Below are positions 8,456 to 16,772 of a stretch of DNA of 64,000 nucleotides, piece by piece. Origin of the DNA: Lachnoclostridium sp. An14 (GTDB taxonomy: Bacteria > Bacillota > Clostridia > Lachnospirales > Lachnospiraceae); the NCBI RefSeq assembly GCF_002160755.1, contig NZ_NFLE01000010.1:56083-120082 (forward strand), written 5' to 3'. The first letter of the stretch is position 1; every line of letters starts with the position of its first letter. Position numbers and translations under genes: made by a program. The notes under the pieces were generated by a model that was not told where the DNA came from, did not search any database, and saw only the letters and a program-made list of their open reading frames with translations.

Positions 8456-9718
8456 CTAACTCCCGTAATACGTCACATTGGTCGCCATGCAGATCATGGC
8501 AATGGCAATCACAAACAGCCCCAGGGCCGACGCCACCAGTTTGACCAACAGCTTGTACCCTTCCGCCGCCTCCGCCACACAGGAGGTGATCCTCTTGTCA
8601 CACACCGGTTCCATAGCCGCCGACGCCAGCTGATAGAGCACCGCCAGCACGGCCAGCTTGACTAACGGAGCTAACACCGTAATCGCCAGTACAAACACTG
8701 CCCCGGCTCCCATGGTATTTTTAATCAGCACCCCGGAGCCCATAACCATCTTTGCCGCCACGCCAATCCCGCGGCCGATTCCCGGAATCGCCTCCAGCGC
8801 CTTCGTGATCCCGCTGTTTTTCACCGCGTCCGCGTAGGGCAGGATCATGCCCTGAAGCAGGTTGATCCCCACCACCAGGCCGGCCATGGTGCGGATTCCC
8901 CAGCTCACCGCCGTTTTCACCAGGTCCCGAAACCGGGACAGCATATCTTCCTTTATCATATGCCCCGCCAGCACCAGCAGGAAATAAATCTGCACCCCTG
9001 GCAGCAGTACCGTCAGAAACAGCCACTGCACGCCGGAAATCAGGAACAGCATTCCCTCATAAAGTCCCGCCGCCGTCACCGCCCCGCCGGAAAACGCCGC
9101 CGCCAGAAAATAGGCAGGCATCAGGGCCCGCATAAATTCCAGCACATCCTCCAGAGCCCCCTGGGCCAGGGCCGCCCCCTGGGAAAATCCGGCCGCCAAC
9201 AGGGTAAACACCAGCAGATAGGTGACGAAAAACCCGGTTTCTGAGATCTGTCCCGTCTGAAACACTCCGGCAAAGCCCGCGAACACCGCCCCGGCCACTC
9301 CCAGGACCAGAATCTGGCCCAGAAATCCGGCGCTATCCGCCATTCCCCCAAGAAACGCCTCCTTCGCCGCCGTCACCAGCAGCTCTGCCGCCTCAGAAAA
9401 CTGTCCCGCCATCAAACGCTCCAGAAGGCTGCTGAAGGAAATTTCCTCTCCCCCGTGCCCTTCCAGCTGATCCAAAAACTGCTCCACCTCCGTCAGATCG
9501 TAATCGGACAGCTCCGGCGCCGCCCACTCCCCGCCTCCGGAATCCTCCGTGGCCGGCGCCGCGGTTTCATACGTCACAATTTCTCCTCCGCTGTCCCGTT
9601 CCGCCCCTGCCGCTGTCCCCGCGGCCATTCCCACCGCGGCTGCCACCACCGCCGCTGCCAATGCCAGCCGCGCCAGAGGCGCCAGGTATCCCTTTCCCCT
9701 TTTTCTCCGCCCGCTCAC
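8456..9718 (-). CDS. spoIIIAE: Stage III sporulation protein AE
   Basis: 420 residues starting at a GTG with AGGAGG 5 bases upstream. A signal-like hydrophobic N-terminus is followed by an acidic extracytoplasmic segment (about 40-125) and then six or more membrane segments rich in Gly and Ala, ending with LLVKLVASALGLFVIAIAMI. This is the largest polytopic protein of the spoIIIA complex; its architecture suggests a channel or export role. It lies 9 bases after spoIIIAD and 11 before spoIIIAF, in the standard order. Confidence 0.95.
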   Translation of the reverse strand: MSGRRKRGKGYLAPLARLALAAAVVAAAVGMAAGTAAGAERDSGGEIVTYETAAPATEDSGGGEWAAPELSDYDLTEVEQFLDQLEGHGGEEISFSSLLERLMAGQFSEAAELLVTAAKEAFLGGMADSAGFLGQILVLGVAGAVFAGFAGVFQTGQISETGFFVTYLLVFTLLAAGFSQGAALAQGALEDVLEFMRALMPAYFLAAAFSGGAVTAAGLYEGMLFLISGVQWLFLTVLLPGVQIYFLLVLAGHMIKEDMLSRFRDLVKTAVSWGIRTMAGLVVGINLLQGMILPYADAVKNSGITKALEAIPGIGRGIGVAAKMVMGSGVLIKNTMGAGAVFVLAITVLAPLVKLAVLAVLYQLASAAMEPVCDKRITSCVAEAAEGYKLLVKLVASALGLFVIAIAMICMATNVTYYGS

Positions 9719-9727
9719 ATCCGCCTC

Positions 9728-10114
9728 CTACCCCAAAAACGACTGCATCGTCTCGATCAGCCCCACAAATACCGGCATACTCACCGCCAGAATGGACAGC
9801 TTGCCAAACATTTCAATTTGGCTGCCCACCGCCCCATATCCGGCATCCTTGCAGATCCCCGCCGCGAACTCCGCCACGTAGGCAATGCCGATCATTTTCA
9901 CAATGGTATCCAGATACACCCGTTCCACCTGGATATTGGAGCGGATCAGCTCCAGGGTCTCTAAGATCACCCGAAACTTAGAGCAGCCGTAGAGAAAAAT
10001 AAAAACGCCGGCCGCCATCACCAGATAGACGCCGTACTCGCTTTTTACGCTTTTTAACTGCACCGCCAGCAGCACTGCCGCCAGGCCTGCCGCCGCGATC
10101 CCCACGATTGTCAA
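9728..10114 (-). CDS. spoIIIAD: Stage III sporulation protein AD
   Basis: 128 residues, starting at a TTG (10114) with AGGAGG 8 bases upstream. It has three or four membrane segments and the family signature KMIGIAYVAEFAAGICKDAG. It is a small integral membrane part of the SpoIIIA complex. Length matches the family (about 130). Confidence 0.95.
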   Translation of the reverse strand: MTIVGIAAAGLAAVLLAVQLKSVKSEYGVYLVMAAGVFIFLYGCSKFRVILETLELIRSNIQVERVYLDTIVKMIGIAYVAEFAAGICKDAGYGAVGSQIEMFGKLSILAVSMPVFVGLIETMQSFLG

Positions 10115-10126
10115 CTCTCATCCCTC

Positions 10127-10321
10127 CTACAGCGCGAACAGCTCCTTGATGGTCTCAAACAGCTCATAGATATATGGAATCATCCAGAACAGCACCAAAA
10201 TAAGCCCTGCCAGGCTGGTGAGAAACGCCTGCTCCTCCCGTCCGCTGTGTTTCAACACCTGGCAGACCACGGAGACCAGGATCCCCACCGCCGCGATTTT
10301 AAAAATCAGATTGACCTCCAC
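10127..10321 (-). CDS. spoIIIAC: Stage III sporulation protein AC
   Basis: 64 residues with two membrane segments (about 5-24 and 34-58), starting at GTG with GGAGG 5 bases upstream. Size and motif (FKIAAVGILVSVVCQVLKHS) are those of SpoIIIAC. It sits 9 bases after spoIIIAB and 12 before spoIIIAD. Confidence 0.95.
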   Translation of the reverse strand: MEVNLIFKIAAVGILVSVVCQVLKHSGREEQAFLTSLAGLILVLFWMIPYIYELFETIKELFAL

Positions 10322-10330
10322 GCCATCCTC

Positions 10331-10858
10331 CTAACACATCAGAATAATGAAAAAAATCCCTCCCGCCAGGGACAGGCCTGTATACAGCCGGCACGCCTCC
10401 TGCCTTCTCTCCCTCATGGAGCGGATGGAGAGCTCCAGCTGTTCCAGGTAAAGGAGCATGGTCCGCTCCTGCATCTGCCGGTCCAAATACCCCAGCTGCC
10501 TGCCAAATTCCTCCAGCTGTCCCAAATCCTCCTTGGAAAGGGGAAGATCCTGGAGGTTTTTCACTTCCTCCCTCCAGATCTCTCCGAACCCCCGGCCCTG
10601 TTTCTCACCGATCCGCTCCGCCACCTGGACCGCCAGCCCTCCCATCCGGCCGCCCAGACGGTGCCCCGCCCGGCAAAACGCCTCGTCCAGGGAAGAATTG
10701 GCGTAGAGGATTTCTCCTTTTAACAGGTAAACCAGCCGCCTCGCCTCCTCCAGCAGCCGCAGCCTGGTGAGAAACCGGGAAGAAAACATTCTCCCCATTC
10801 CCCCCGCTCCCAAAAGCACCAGCACCGCCCCTGCCGTCCTAGCCATCAAAGATGCCAT
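10331..10858 (-). CDS. spoIIIAB: Stage III sporulation protein AB
   Basis: 175 residues from the ATG at 10858, which lies inside the 3' end of spoIIIAA (20-base overlap) and has GGGAGG 10 bases upstream. It has an N-terminal membrane segment, a long helical domain (LRLLEEARRLVYLLKGEILY) and a C-terminal membrane anchor (YTGLSLAGGIFFIILMC), the two-ended layout of SpoIIIAB, a GspF-like component. An upstream extension to 10942 reads only the out-of-frame end of spoIIIAA and is rejected. Confidence 0.93.
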   Translation of the reverse strand: MASLMARTAGAVLVLLGAGGMGRMFSSRFLTRLRLLEEARRLVYLLKGEILYANSSLDEAFCRAGHRLGGRMGGLAVQVAERIGEKQGRGFGEIWREEVKNLQDLPLSKEDLGQLEEFGRQLGYLDRQMQERTMLLYLEQLELSIRSMRERRQEACRLYTGLSLAGGIFFIILMC

Positions 10859-11804
10859 TCCACACCAGCCTCCCCTCTCCGTCCCGGATCTCCCGGACCC
10901 GTCCGGCCTGCTCTCCGTTTCCCAAAAGCACCAGCCTCCCAAACAATCCCCCTCTCACCAAAGCCCCCAGCCCCGGTTTTCCAAGAATCTCCTCCAGACT
11001 GCCGCCGTGAGCCGTAGCCAGCACCGCGCAGCCGCAGCCTGCGGCATATTCCACCGCCTCCAGATCCTCCCGGCTCCCGATCTCGTCCACCGCCACCACC
11101 TGGGGCGCCATGGAGCGGATCAGCATCATCATTCCCAGGGCCTTCGGACAGCAGTCCAGCACATCCGTCCGCGCCCCCAGGTCGTTTTGAGGGATCCCCT
11201 GATAACAGGCTCCGATTTCCCCCCGCTCGTCCACCACTCCCACATTTCTGCCGGGGACCGTCTCCGTCCCGTCTGAGAGCAGACGCACCAGATCCCGCAG
11301 CAGGGTGGTCTTTCCTCCCCTGGGCGGGGAAATGAGCAGACTATGGCAGAGCCTTTCTTCCTCAAACAAAAAGGGCAGCACCTTCTCCCCACAGCCCTTG
11401 ATCTGGTGGGCAAACCTTACATTGAGGGCTGATATGTATTTCAATGTTTTCAGATTCCCATTCTCCATCACCGCCTTCCCGGCAAGCCCCACCCGGTGGC
11501 CTCCCCGTACTGTGAGAAACCCCTGACGGATCTCGTCCTCAAAGGCATAGAGGGAATAATTTCCCATACATTCCACCGTCTCCCGCAGCTCCCGCTCCGA
11601 AATCCGCCGGAGCCCTTCTCTCCCAGCCTGTCCCAGCTGCCCTCCTTTCGTCACCCCGTACTCCCTGTTTCCATACCAGAGAAATAAAGGGGCATCCACC
11701 CGCATTCGGATTTCCTGCAGCTGTTCAAACTCCAGGGAAAGGCCTTCCAGCACATCCCGGACGCTCCTGGCGAACATCCGGCTCCATTTCTCTCCTCCAC
11801 CCAT
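10839..11804 (-). CDS. spoIIIAA: Stage III sporulation protein AA (ATPase)
   Basis: 321 residues. It is a secretion-type AAA ATPase with a Walker A motif PPRGGKTT (160-167) and Walker B motif VVAVDEIG (about 232-239). It powers the SpoIIIA channel that keeps the engulfed forespore active. First gene of the eight-gene operon AA-AH. Translation probably starts at the ATG at 11804, after AGAGGTGAGG. A sigma-E-like promoter lies just upstream, consistent with mother-cell expression. Confidence 0.95.
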   Translation of the reverse strand: MGGGEKWSRMFARSVRDVLEGLSLEFEQLQEIRMRVDAPLFLWYGNREYGVTKGGQLGQAGREGLRRISERELRETVECMGNYSLYAFEDEIRQGFLTVRGGHRVGLAGKAVMENGNLKTLKYISALNVRFAHQIKGCGEKVLPFLFEEERLCHSLLISPPRGGKTTLLRDLVRLLSDGTETVPGRNVGVVDERGEIGACYQGIPQNDLGARTDVLDCCPKALGMMMLIRSMAPQVVAVDEIGSREDLEAVEYAAGCGCAVLATAHGGSLEEILGKPGLGALVRGGLFGRLVLLGNGEQAGRVREIRDGEGRLVWNGIFDG

Positions 11805-11822
11805 GTCCTCACCTCTTTATCT

Positions 11823-11850
11823 CAATATATGAGGGCCTGTTCCAATTATT
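11823..11850 (-). promoter_or_regulatory. Candidate sigma-E promoter of the spoIIIA operon
   Basis: On the minus strand AATAATT (11850-11844) and CATATATTG (11831-11823) are separated by 12 bases, close to the sigma-E pattern ATA...CATACAAT. The site is 19 bases before the spoIIIAA start, which would give a very short leader. Called on sequence resemblance and on known control of the operon in Bacillus. Confidence 0.4.
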
Positions 11851-12065
11851 CCGCTCCCTTTTTCCCATCCGTTCCTCACCGGGCCTGTGAGAGAACCGTT
11901 TCCAGCCTCAGGAGCGGACCTTTCGTAAATTATGTGCCCCCTCCAGGCCGTCTTCTCCCACGGGATACCGCCCTGGAGCGCAGGGTCACGGACAATCTGC
12001 TCTCTGCGGCATACAGGAGGGACGTCTGCGGCGCCGGGTACGCCGGTTTCTCTGCCATAAAAAGT
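11851..12065. other. Non-coding, GC-rich stretch upstream of spoIIIAA
   Basis: An 89-codon plus-strand frame exists across this stretch (11829-12098), but it has no ribosome site and its C-terminal part is only the translation of the neighbouring hairpin element. No RNA family is recognisable. Confidence 0.4.
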
Positions 12066-12120
12066 GTGCGCCTCCCGCCGGAGGCTTTTGTGTCATAGGG
12101 GACGCAGTTCCCTACGGCGC
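12066..12120 (-). repeat. Double-hairpin intergenic element, copy A
   Basis: Read on the minus strand it has a GGGAAC...GTCCCC hairpin followed by ACACAAAAG and a GCCTCC-GGCG-GGAGGC hairpin. A 28-base block (12070-12097) is identical to 50426-50453 in the mgtE leader. It lies between the spoIIIA operon and the wall-repeat gene. Confidence 0.6.
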
Positions 12121-12153
12121 AAAAAAAGAGGACCACCTCACTCCGTGATCCTC
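12120..12153 (-). terminator. Terminator of the wall-repeat gene at 12201
   Basis: On the minus strand GAGGATCAC, an 8-base loop and GTGGTCCTC (9-bp stem, one G-T pair) are followed by seven T. It lies 48 bases after the stop codon. Confidence 0.88.
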
Positions 12154-12200
12154 TCATTCTTTCCTATATTTATCTCTTTTCTGTCTTCCGTTTTCACACC

Positions 12201-12944
12201 CTACTGCTGGCAGATCCCATTGGCATCCACATAGAAACCGTCCGGCGTCGTAGTGTTGGTGAGCATGGCCCCGCTGGCGTCGCAGTAATACCAGACTCCA
12301 TTCCAGGAAACCCAACCGGTTTTCATGTAACCGGACTCATCAAAGAAATACCACAGGTCGCTGATGTATCTCCACTGGCTCACCGGATAGGTTCCATCCG
12401 TATCCAGCCACCACCAGCCCACATTGTCCTTCTGCCAGCCGGTCTGTGCCGTCCCCGTAGTACCTGACGGATCCTGACCTACCGCGTCCCCAGGCCCGGA
12501 GGCTCCCGACGGGATATAGACCTTATCCTCCGAATTCTGGCTGAGGTTCTTATTCTTCTCTGCCATGGTCTCGTCCACCACGTAGCTCTCCGACTCCTCG
12601 GACCACTCGCTGTGGTAAAAGCTGGAGCTGCCGCTGCGGGCCCGGGCCCGCACCTGGAACGTATACTCACCGGAACGGTCCATTCTGGATCTGCACTCCA
12701 GTTTCGTGCTCTTGGTCTTCACCGTATCCACCCGGTAGCCGTCCCGGTAAATCTTCACCTCATACTGGTAGGCATCCTCAATCTCGTCCCACTCTGCCTT
12801 CGTGTCTTCCCACCAAACTCCCGGCGTTTCTAACTGCACCGGTTCATCGGAATCGCCTTTTGCCGCCCAAGCGCTCATGGCGCTACCGGCCAGCATGGAC
12901 ACTGCCATTCCTAAAACGGCAACCATCCGCATCCATCTTTTCAT
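12201..12944 (-). CDS. Secreted protein with fibronectin-like domain and cell-wall-binding repeats
   Basis: 247 residues. A signal peptide (about 1-28, ending SAWAA) is followed by a beta-sandwich, fibronectin-III-like domain (about 38-115, with YQYEVKIYRDGYRV and GEYTFQVRARA) and a Ser/Gly-rich linker. Three choline-binding-type repeats fill the C-terminus (residues about 170-247: GWWWLDTDGTY, LWYFFDESGYMKTGW, VWYYCDASGAM). These aromatic repeats usually hold proteins on wall teichoic acids or surface polysaccharide. GGAGG lies 9 bases before the ATG. No enzyme domain is visible. Probably a surface protein related in design to the one at 13704-14951. Confidence 0.85.
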   Translation of the reverse strand: MKRWMRMVAVLGMAVSMLAGSAMSAWAAKGDSDEPVQLETPGVWWEDTKAEWDEIEDAYQYEVKIYRDGYRVDTVKTKSTKLECRSRMDRSGEYTFQVRARARSGSSSFYHSEWSEESESYVVDETMAEKNKNLSQNSEDKVYIPSGASGPGDAVGQDPSGTTGTAQTGWQKDNVGWWWLDTDGTYPVSQWRYISDLWYFFDESGYMKTGWVSWNGVWYYCDASGAMLTNTTTPDGFYVDANGICQQ

Positions 12945-13009
12945 ATGCCATTACCTCCAAAAGGCCCGCGCAATCTCAAATTCCCGCGCAGCCAACCTGT
13001 TTTGCCTGT

Positions 13010-13039
13010 ATTATACTCCCTGGCCTCATCCGGCCGCAA
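13010..13039 (-). promoter_or_regulatory. Probable promoter of the wall-repeat gene at 12201
   Basis: On the minus strand TTGCGG (13039-13034) and TATAAT (13015-13010) are 18 bases apart, about 65 bases before the start codon. Confidence 0.5.
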
Positions 13040-13057
13040 CTACATTTCGCCGGGAAT

Positions 13058-13690
13058 TCATGAATTTTTCGTGAACCCTTCTCCCACGGTCCGCTCAATA
13101 TACCTCTGGATTCCCTCCTCCGGATAGGACAGCAGCCGGCCGAATTCCTCTGCGATCCGCCTTCGGTTCCCTCCCTCGTAGGAGCCTTCCTCCTTCATCC
13201 TGGCCTGCTCCTTTTTTAAAGACAGGTAAGCCTCCAGCGTCTCCTCCGTCCGGTAAAACAGGTAATTATACTTTCCCTTATTTAACTCCTCCGGAAACAG
13301 ATCCGTCAGAAACGCCTCATCTTCCCCGTAGAAACATACCCCGTACCGGCGGCACAGCGCCTCCACAGCCTCCTGGTAGGAATCCCGTTCCTCCCTCGTA
13401 TCGCAGGGATGGCTCATGGCCAGCCGTTTCAAACCGGCCGCCACCATCTCGCAGAAACAGTCCATCACTCCCAGCTCGTAGGAGTACCGGTCCACCGGCC
13501 GTCCCCTTTCCACGTCCGCCAGCTCATATTCCTCCTCGTCCAAGGATAAAGGCACCCCGGAGGGGGTGGTCACATGAATGCCTCCGTACCACGTCCCCTC
13601 CACGGTAAACACGTCTCCCACCTGGTAATCCTGGGAGTAGTCGTCATTCTTTTTTACAATCCGGACCTTTGCGCCCTTTTTCGCGCCCAT
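13058..13690 (-). CDS. Protein of unknown function
   Basis: 210 residues from the ATG at 13690, with AGGAGG 9 bases upstream; a longer frame to 13774 has no such site and overlaps the upstream gene. The N-terminal 60 residues are beta-rich with basic residues (KKGAKVRIVKKND, then YQVGDVFTVEGTWYGG), like a small SH3/KOW barrel. The rest is helical and charged, with Cys in VMDCFCEMV and a C-terminal SYPEEGIQRYIERT. There is no signal peptide or membrane segment. It lies 13 bases after a wall-repeat protein gene and is probably co-transcribed with it. I do not recognise the family. Confidence 0.6.
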   Translation of the reverse strand: MGAKKGAKVRIVKKNDDYSQDYQVGDVFTVEGTWYGGIHVTTPSGVPLSLDEEEYELADVERGRPVDRYSYELGVMDCFCEMVAAGLKRLAMSHPCDTREERDSYQEAVEALCRRYGVCFYGEDEAFLTDLFPEELNKGKYNYLFYRTEETLEAYLSLKKEQARMKEEGSYEGGNRRRIAEEFGRLLSYPEEGIQRYIERTVGEGFTKNS

Positions 13691-13703
13691 GGCCTCCGTC
13701 CTC

Positions 13704-14951
13704 CTAATTGATTCGTTTAATGATGTAGCCGCCGTCGTCGTCCTTGTCCACGTCATATTTATTTCCGTCGGCATCGGTGGCGGTTCCTCCGGTCTTCACC
13801 TTTCCACTCTCATTCACCAGATAATCCTTGCCGTCCACGGTCACAACCTCGTAGCGCAGGCCTTCCTCCGCCCGCACCAGAGCACCGTTGTCATAGAGGT
13901 AGCCGTCCTTTACGCCAGTGTATCCCGCGCCGATATTTCCCAGGGATCCGCTCTTGTCGTAGTAGAAGGTCTCTCCGTCGATCTCTACCCGCCCTGTCAC
14001 CATGGCGCCGCTCTCATCAAAATAGTAGATCCTTCCGTCCGAAAGCTCCAGCTCACCGGTGACCATTCTGCCCCGGTTTGTAAAGCAGTACACCTTATTG
14101 TCAATTCGGGCTACCCCGTAGCGGTCATTTAAGGCTGTGGTCTTATAGGAAGACGTGTAGGCCCGGCCGTTCCGGAAATAGTACCAGTTCTCATCCGACT
14201 CGTCGGGAGTCACCAGATAGCGCCAGCCGCTGGCCGCCGCGCCGCTGGACTCACAGTAGATCAGATGGTTCACATCCTCTGTCACATTGTCATAGTAGGA
14301 GCTGGTGAAATGCTCCGCGTCCACCCATCCCGTGAGCATCCGCCCGTACTGGTCAAACACGTAGTCCGCCCCTCCGATGGTCTGCTCCCTGGATTTGGAC
14401 ATCCGCCCAGTAGAGCTGAAATAGTACCAGTTCTGGTCGCTCCAGTCGTCCGCCCGGTCGGAATAGAGATACTGCCAGCCGGTAACCATAACGCCGTCGC
14501 TCCCCAGATAATAGGTATTGTCACCGTCGTCAAACCATCCCGTATCCATCTGCTGGCCGGAAAAATGATATTTCACGCCGCCGATGGTCTTCCAGCCGTC
14601 CTCGTAGGCCTGACCGTTGCTGCCGAAATAGTACCAGTGGCTCTGAGCCGACCAGGGATCGTCCTGGATCAGTCTCCAGCTATTGGTGATCATGACTCCG
14701 CTCTCATTCACATAGTACGTATCGTCAATGAGCTGGCTCACCGCCATGGTGCCGTCATAGTCCAGAAAATACCAGTTTCCATTGTCCTGGACCCACTGCC
14801 CGTACAGCGGGGAACCACTGTCGTTGTAGTAATACCACTGTCCATTGTTCTGTGCCCAGCCCGCCGCCTGAGCCGTCACTGCCATCCCGGCACTCATGAC
14901 CGCCGCGCAGGCAACCGCAATCAGCATTCTGTTCCGTTTTCTCATATCCAC
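13704..14951 (-). CDS. Secreted cell-wall-binding repeat protein
   Basis: 415 residues. A signal peptide (1-30, ending VTAQAAG) is followed by about ten aromatic, Gly-rich repeats of 20-45 residues (GQWYYYNDSGSPLYGQWVQ, NWYYFSSTGRM, IYYFDESGAMVTGRVEI). These are choline-binding/glucan-binding-type modules. A 60-residue Asp/Lys-rich tail (TATDADGNKYDVDKDDDGG) has a calcium-loop look. No catalytic domain is present, so it is likely a structural or adhesive surface protein. AGGAGG lies 7 bases before the ATG. Confidence 0.88.
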   Translation of the reverse strand: MDMRKRNRMLIAVACAAVMSAGMAVTAQAAGWAQNNGQWYYYNDSGSPLYGQWVQDNGNWYFLDYDGTMAVSQLIDDTYYVNESGVMITNSWRLIQDDPWSAQSHWYYFGSNGQAYEDGWKTIGGVKYHFSGQQMDTGWFDDGDNTYYLGSDGVMVTGWQYLYSDRADDWSDQNWYYFSSTGRMSKSREQTIGGADYVFDQYGRMLTGWVDAEHFTSSYYDNVTEDVNHLIYCESSGAAASGWRYLVTPDESDENWYYFRNGRAYTSSYKTTALNDRYGVARIDNKVYCFTNRGRMVTGELELSDGRIYYFDESGAMVTGRVEIDGETFYYDKSGSLGNIGAGYTGVKDGYLYDNGALVRAEEGLRYEVVTVDGKDYLVNESGKVKTGGTATDADGNKYDVDKDDDGGYIIKRIN

Positions 14952-15008
14952 TCCTCCTTTATCTTAATATATCTGGAAATTTATCGAAATTCCCTATATG
15001 TTTCTTTT

Positions 15009-15039
15009 ATTATAGCATAGATTTCAGAAAATTTCCCAA
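15009..15039 (-). promoter_or_regulatory. Possible promoter of the wall-repeat gene at 13704
   Basis: On the minus strand a perfect TATAAT (15014-15009) has a weak TTGGGA 19 bases upstream. The leader would be about 55 bases. Confidence 0.4.
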
Positions 15040-15186
15040 CTTAATTCTTACGATTCCGTTTAGATTTCTTAAGGAAATAAGGAGTGTACCAGTCTGAACC
15101 GACGCTAGGGCAAATAAATCACCGTTTCCGGCGCTGACCATGAGGCACAAACCCGCGCCGGAGCGGGACTGCTATCGAAGGCTTAA

Positions 15187-15215
15187 TGTAGTAGGAAACG
15201 GCGTTTCCTGTTACA
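15187..15215 (+). repeat. Palindrome of the double-hairpin element family, copy C
   Basis: TGTAGTAGGAAAC, three bases and GTTTCCTGTTACA form a hairpin with two mismatches. It is followed, as in the other copies, by ACACAAAAG and a second hairpin, here the oadA-side terminator. The rest of 14952-15186 shows only the promoter-like site and no gene. Confidence 0.5.
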
Positions 15216-15225
15216 TACCTGCTAC

Positions 15226-15258
15226 ACAAAAGGCCCGGTGCCTGACGGCACCGGACCT
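15226..15258 (-). terminator. Terminator of the Na+-decarboxylase operon
   Basis: On the minus strand GGTCCGGTGCC, four bases and GGCACCGGGCC are followed by TTTTGTGT; the plus strand also ends in a T run, so it may work both ways. It is 56 bases past the last gene of the operon. Confidence 0.85.
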
Positions 15259-15313
15259 CTTTTTAAGCTTTCCCAAATCTCCTGGGAAAAGCCATACCTT
15301 TCTGCAAATGAAA

Positions 15314-16726
15314 TTATACGGGATAAGCCTTGCTCCCCGTGTCCGCGACAGCGGCATCCACTTTCTTCTGCTGTGCCTCGCGGTACTTGAAGAACTCCTC
15401 TGCCACCTTCGGGAACAGGGCGTAGGACAGCACATCCTCATCCTGCTGTTTCCACTGAGCGCACTCTTTCTCAAACTGCGGCAGCTGCGGCTCGATTAAG
15501 TCGGCCGGACGGCAGGTGATGGGCGTCTCGTCGCCGATGATCTTCTTCTGAACCTCTTTGTTGAACGGAGCTACCGTCTGTCCGAACTCGCCCAGCATGA
15601 TCTTCTTGGACTCCTTCGGCACCAGCTTGTAGCGCTCGCCGGCGATCACGTTCATCACCGCCTGAGTGCCCACGATCTGAGAAGACGGGGTTACTAAGGG
15701 CGGATCTCCGAAGTCTTTTCTCACTCTCGGGATCTCCTCCAGTACCTCCTGGTACTTGTCCTCCTTGCCGGCCTCCTTCAGCTGGGAAACCAGGTTGGAG
15801 AGCATTCCGCCGGGAACCTGATACTGCAGGGCTTTAATGTCCACACCCAGCACCTTCGGGTTCATCAGGCCGCTCTTTAAGCACTCCTCCCGAAGGGGAC
15901 GGAAGTAGTCCGCGATCTCCGCCAGCAGGTTCTGGTCATAGCCAGTGTCATAGGGAGTGGGACGGAAGGTCTCCACCATCACCTCCGTAGCCGGCTGGCT
16001 GGTGCCAAGGGCGAAGGGGCTCATGGCGCAGTCGATAATGTCGCAGCCTGCCTCCACAGCCTTTAAGTAGGTCATGGACGCCACGCCAGAGGTATAGTGG
16101 GTGTGCAGGTCGATGGGCAGGGAGGTAGACTCCTTCAGGGCACCCACCAGCTCTGCGGCCGCATAAGGGGTGAGCAGTCCGGCCATATCCTTGATGCACA
16201 GGGAATCGGCTCCCATCTCCTCGATCTCCTTCGCGATCTTCTTCCAGTACTCCATGGTGTAGGCATCGCCCAGGGTATAGCAGAGAGCGATCTGCACGTG
16301 AGCCTTCTCCTTGTTGGCCGCCTTCACCGCCGTCTGCAGGTTGCGGATGTCGTTCAGACAGTCAAAGATACGGATGATGTCGATTCCGTTTGCCACGGAC
16401 TTCTGCACGAAATACTCCACCACGTCGTCGGCGTAGTGATTGTAGCCCAAGATGTTCTGGCCGCGGAACAGCATCTGCAGCTTTGTGTTCTTAAAGCCGT
16501 CTTTCAGTTTCCGCAGTCTCTCCCACGGATCTTCCTTTAAGAACCGCAGGCAGGCGTCGAAGGTGGCGCCGCCCCAGCACTCCACGGCGTGATAGCCAAC
16601 CTTGTCCATCTTCTCTACAATAGGAAGCATCTGCTCGGTGGTCATTCTGGTTGCGATTAAGGACTGGTGGGCGTCACGCAGGACGGTTTCCACAATCTTA
16701 ACCGGCTTTTTCTCTATTTCAGCCAT
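15314..16726 (-). CDS. Oxaloacetate decarboxylase alpha subunit / transcarboxylase 5S-type carboxyltransferase
   Basis: 470 residues, a TIM-barrel biotin-dependent carboxyltransferase of the OadA/5S/PycB class. Metal and catalytic motifs are visible: ETVLRDAHQS (D18, H20), the carbamylated-lysine motif CIKDMAG, and metal ligands in DLHTHYTSG. The C-terminal conserved region ends near residue 430. No attached biotinyl domain is present; the carrier is encoded separately three genes away in the order. The reaction would be moving CO2 between oxaloacetate (leaving pyruvate) and carrier biotin. Last gene of the operon, 46 bases after the membrane beta subunit. Confidence 0.92.
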   Translation of the reverse strand: MAEIEKKPVKIVETVLRDAHQSLIATRMTTEQMLPIVEKMDKVGYHAVECWGGATFDACLRFLKEDPWERLRKLKDGFKNTKLQMLFRGQNILGYNHYADDVVEYFVQKSVANGIDIIRIFDCLNDIRNLQTAVKAANKEKAHVQIALCYTLGDAYTMEYWKKIAKEIEEMGADSLCIKDMAGLLTPYAAAELVGALKESTSLPIDLHTHYTSGVASMTYLKAVEAGCDIIDCAMSPFALGTSQPATEVMVETFRPTPYDTGYDQNLLAEIADYFRPLREECLKSGLMNPKVLGVDIKALQYQVPGGMLSNLVSQLKEAGKEDKYQEVLEEIPRVRKDFGDPPLVTPSSQIVGTQAVMNVIAGERYKLVPKESKKIMLGEFGQTVAPFNKEVQKKIIGDETPITCRPADLIEPQLPQFEKECAQWKQQDEDVLSYALFPKVAEEFFKYREAQQKKVDAAVADTGSKAYPV

Positions 16727-16772
16727 GATTATTCCTCCTAAAACGAAATGTATGAAACCTCAGCAAGAGGCA

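Noticed and set aside
7742..8459. Long plus-strand Pro/Ser-rich frames opposite spoIIIAF
   Set aside because: They are GC-rich antisense shadows; the minus strand holds the conserved spoIIIA gene with a good ribosome site.
11829..12098. 89-codon plus-strand frame upstream of spoIIIAA
   Set aside because: It has no ribosome site and its last third is a translation of the double-hairpin element; no family resemblance.
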